In this document: positions 5,810 to 7,744 of the stretch, one piece after another
Layout of the letters: the number at the start of each line of letters is the position of its first letter
Numbering within the stretch: the first letter of the stretch is position 1
Source of the DNA: JAUXIQ01 sp030620925 [NCBI: Nitrospinota bacterium]
GTDB lineage: Bacteria > JAUXIQ01
NCBI GenBank assembly: GCA_030620925.1
Contig: JAUXIQ010000083.1
Location: forward strand, 1-7,744
DNA length: 7,744 nucleotides
Reading direction: 5' to 3'
Notes under the pieces: model-generated
Database searches by the model: none
Told to the model about the DNA's origin: nothing
Seen by the model: only the letters and a program-made list of their open reading frames with translations
Made by a program: the position numbers and the translations under genes

Positions 5810-5893
5810 ATGATATTAAATATATACGTAGTAAGGATACGCGTAATTGACCGAAGTCAAGATTGGAGGAAATATACGGAATTTGACAAATAG
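5810..5893 (+). CDS. possible 27-residue small ORF with strong ribosome binding site
   Basis: ATG at 5810 is preceded by AAGGAGG (5796-5802), a full Shine-Dalgarno sequence at seven-base spacing. The frame runs 27 codons (start MILNIYVVRIRVID) to TAG at 5891-5893. It lies antisense to the ygbA promoter and contains the TTGAC-N4-GTCAA palindrome within its codons. I recognise no family; it has charged residues and a short hydrophobic start but no clear membrane segment. It may be a small protein, a relic of a deleted gene, or coincidence. No plus-strand promoter was identified. Confidence 0.2.
   Translation: MILNIYVVRIRVIDRSQDWRKYTEFDK
5819..5860 (-). promoter_or_regulatory. CRP/FNR-type (HcpR/DNR-like) class II promoter of the ygbA-like gene
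   Basis: A second perfect palindrome TTGAC-CGAA-GTCAA lies at 5847-5860. On the minus strand TATATT (5824-5819), one mismatch from the -10 consensus, begins 29 bases from its centre, exactly as in the promoter at 5261-5302, so the operator is again centred at -41.5. Predicted start is about 5812 with a leader of about 70 nt before the ATG at 5740. Only the palindrome arms and the -10 are conserved between the two promoters; the spacer sequences differ. Confidence 0.7.
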
Positions 5894-5919
5894 AGGAGTT
5901 CTGCAATAGATGCGTCTTC

Positions 5920-7744
5920 TTACGATAATTCTTCGATGAGGGCCTTTGCGTCTTTGAGGTCGGCGGTGTCGAAGCCTTCGGTGAACCAGGTGTAGACAGG
6001 GGCGAGCAGGTCGCGGGCTTCTTCACGTAAGCCCTGACTCTGCCAAAGTCGGCTCAGGCTCATGGCTGCCCTGAGTTCCAATGATTTAGCTTGCTGGCTC
6101 CGGGCAACTTCTAGGGCCTTATTAAAACATGCCTCCGCCTCTGCCTGATTCCCCTCGTATTGAGCCAGCAACAACTCCCCCTTGAGGCGATGCAGCTCCG
6201 CCTCTATATAACGCTCCCCAGTTTTATCAACTGTGCCCAGCGCTTCTGAAAGCGCCGTTAGTCCTTCCTTTGACTGCCCCGCTTCCCCATATGCTTCAGC
6301 CAGAAGGGAAAGCATAATTGGCCGCCCCATCTCTGCCCCAGTAGCCCGGAGGGCAACTAAACCCTGGCGTAACTGCGTAATCCCTTCCTCTCCCTTTCCC
6401 TGTTTGGCCAGCGACCAGCCCCGCAGGAGTTTCCCCGCAACCAAATAGAACGTATACCCATGCTCTGTGCAAAGCTCAATGCTTGTCTCTGCATTCTCTT
6501 GAGTTAGTTGCTCCTCTTGGCGGTGCTGATGGACCAAAGCAGCAAGAATAAGGGCGTGGGCCAGGTTAAAGGGGTGAGAAGGCTCCTTGGCCAAGGTCAA
6601 CGCTTCGTGGCTCCTCTCCCGGGCCTGGTCCTGATGGCCAAGATACCATAGGACACGGCCTGCATAGGATAGGCAGCCCACCCCGAGGTCCAATCCGGGG
6701 CGGTACCGCTGAGGATCATAGAGGGTAATCCCTTGCTCCAGGTGCTCTCGAGCAGAGTCAAACTTTCCAAGTAAAAAAAAGGTTACCCCCAGCGCATAGT
6801 GAGCCTCGGAGAGGAGAGCCGTTTTTTGCTGCCGCTGGGCCAGCGTGAGGAGCTGTTCTCCCAGCTCAAGAGCCATCTGCAACTCCGCCCGCACATTATA
6901 AAACCCCCACAGCCCCGCCAGCACTCTGAAGAGCTGAGGGTTTTTCCCCACCTTTTGGCACAGCTCCCGCGCTCGGGTGTAGGCCAGTTCCACTTCCGGG
7001 TCAGCAAAGCCCTTGGTAGCCATCACAACTAAGCCGTGGGTGATTTGCAACGTAAGTTCTTGTTGTGCACGCTGGGGAGTGTCTGTTAGTGTCTTGAGCA
7101 GCTCCAGTCCTTTGGTGACATGGCTGACAGCTTCCACATTGGCCGAGCGCCGCATAGCGCGCTGACTCGCCTGTTGCCAGTAACCGATAGCCTGCTCATT
7201 CAGGCCCGCCTCAGTGTAGTGATGGGCCAGCATTTCATAGAACTCTTCCAACCTCTTCGCGTAGAGCTCTTCTATGGTCTTTCCAATCTCTGCATGAACC
7301 TCCTTCCTCCTCCGTATCAATATAGAATCATAGACTACCTCCTGGGTCAGGGCATGCTTGAAGATATAAATCGATTGAGGAAATATACCTCTCTCATAGA
7401 GGAGCTCCGAGTCTTTTAAAGCTGAGAGATGTGATAATAGTTCCCGTTCCGATAGGCCCGTCACCTTCTTGACCAGATCATAGCTGAACTCTCTCCCAAT
7501 TACAGACCCCTTCTGGAGAACCTCCTTGGCTTCCTCGGGCATCGAGTCCACCCTAGCCATAATGACGTCCTGGATAGTGCTTGGTACTGCAACAGAAATG
7601 ATATCTTTTGATATACCGTATCTGCCATTCCTGCTCTCTATGATATTCAGCTCTTTAAGCGATTTAATCAGCTCCTCGATGAAAAAGGGGACCCCTTCCG
7701 TCTTCTCAAGAATAAACTCCTCAAGTCCACTCTCTATTTGCTCC
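5920..7744 (-). CDS. large NTPase/TPR protein, C-terminal part (adenylate cyclase- or kinase-associated type), 5' end outside window
   Basis: About 608 codons are visible; the frame stays open to the window edge, so the N-terminus is missing. The first part (about 7740-7500) is the end of an AAA/STAND-like NTPase module: EGVPFFIEELIKSL, then PSTIQDVIMARVDSMPEEAK and GSVIGREFSYDLVKK, followed by a winged-helix-like segment ending IFKHALTQEVVYDSIL. The rest is a long array of TPR-type helical repeats (for example AREHLEQGITLY and EAEACFNKALEVA). It ends with a segment typical of this family (RDLLAPVYTWFTEGFDTADLKDAKALIEELS region). Such tails are usually fused to an N-terminal class III nucleotide cyclase or a Ser/Thr kinase domain, which would lie outside the window. 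It probably senses or scaffolds signals in the cytoplasm. An internal ATG at 7560-7558 is not the true start. No terminator is evident between its TAA at 5920-5922 and the ygbA promoter. Confidence 0.85.
   Translation of the reverse strand, partial: EQIESGLEEFILEKTEGVPFFIEELIKSLKELNIIESRNGRYGISKDIISVAVPSTIQDVIMARVDSMPEEAKEVLQKGSVIGREFSYDLVKKVTGLSERELLSHLSALKDSELLYERGIFPQSIYIFKHALTQEVVYDSILIRRRKEVHAEIGKTIEELYAKRLEEFYEMLAHHYTEAGLNEQAIGYWQQASQRAMRRSANVEAVSHVTKGLELLKTLTDTPQRAQQELTLQITHGLVVMATKGFADPEVELAYTRARELCQKVGKNPQLFRVLAGLWGFYNVRAELQMALELGEQLLTLAQRQQKTALLSEAHYALGVTFFLLGKFDSAREHLEQGITLYDPQRYRPGLDLGVGCLSYAGRVLWYLGHQDQARERSHEALTLAKEPSHPFNLAHALILAALVHQHRQEEQLTQENAETSIELCTEHGYTFYLVAGKLLRGWSLAKQGKGEEGITQLRQGLVALRATGAEMGRPIMLSLLAEAYGEAGQSKEGLTALSEALGTVDKTGERYIEAELHRLKGELLLAQYEGNQAEAEACFNKALEVARSQQAKSLELRAAMSLSRLWQSQGLREEARDLLAPVYTWFTEGFDTADLKDAKALIEELS

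Noticed and set aside
5808-6026. 72-codon minus-strand frame across the end of the TPR gene and ygbA promoter
   Set aside because: It is an out-of-frame shadow of the TPR gene with proline/serine-rich shadow composition and reads through the promoter elements.

Overview
The window looks like chromosomal DNA of an anaerobic or facultative bacterium. Crotonase and ACAD10-type phosphotransferase genes, a bifunctional nuclease-domain protein, a Fur regulator, a redox Fe-S protein and a YgbA-family protein suggest an uncultured Desulfobacterota, Acidobacteria or Dehalococcoidia-like lineage. I cannot fix the phylum from sequence reading alone. No tRNA, rRNA, CRISPR array, insertion sequence or prophage gene was seen.

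Layout. (1) Positions 30-1767, minus strand: a phosphotransferase of the APH/ACAD10-like family (TTG start), followed by an enoyl-CoA hydratase gene. The hydratase is broken by an internal out-of-frame deletion that removes the core of its active site. (2) Positions 1768-2116: a 349-bp divergent intergenic region with a plausible sigma-70 promoter for the rightward genes. (3) Positions 2117-4202, plus strand: a cytoplasmic IPT/TIG plus NHL beta-propeller protein, a DUF151/BFN protein (true start 3211) and a Fur-family repressor, probably one transcription unit. A small hairpin lies after the first gene. (4) Positions 4228-4261: a terminator hairpin with a nine-base T run on the minus strand, separating the convergent fur and HD genes. 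(5) Positions 4291-5860, minus strand: a YgbA_NO-family cysteine-rich protein, then a short Fe-S-type protein and a minimal HD-domain protein. (6) Positions 5920-7744, minus strand: the C-terminal two-thirds or so of a large NTPase/TPR protein of the kind fused to adenylate cyclases or kinases, cut by the window edge.

Most interesting signal. Two perfect TTGAC-N4-GTCAA palindromes (5289-5302 and 5847-5860) sit upstream of the Fe-S gene and the ygbA-like gene. In both cases a good -10 element (TATAAA, TATATT) lies at exactly the same distance, so that the palindrome centre falls at -41.5. This is the geometry of a class II promoter activated by a CRP/FNR-family regulator. The palindrome resembles the site of HcpR/DNR-type nitrosative-stress regulators. 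Together with YgbA (a nitric-oxide-responsive family in enterobacteria), it suggests a small NO-stress regulon that also contains an Fe-S/cysteine protein and an HD-domain protein not usually counted as NO-response genes.
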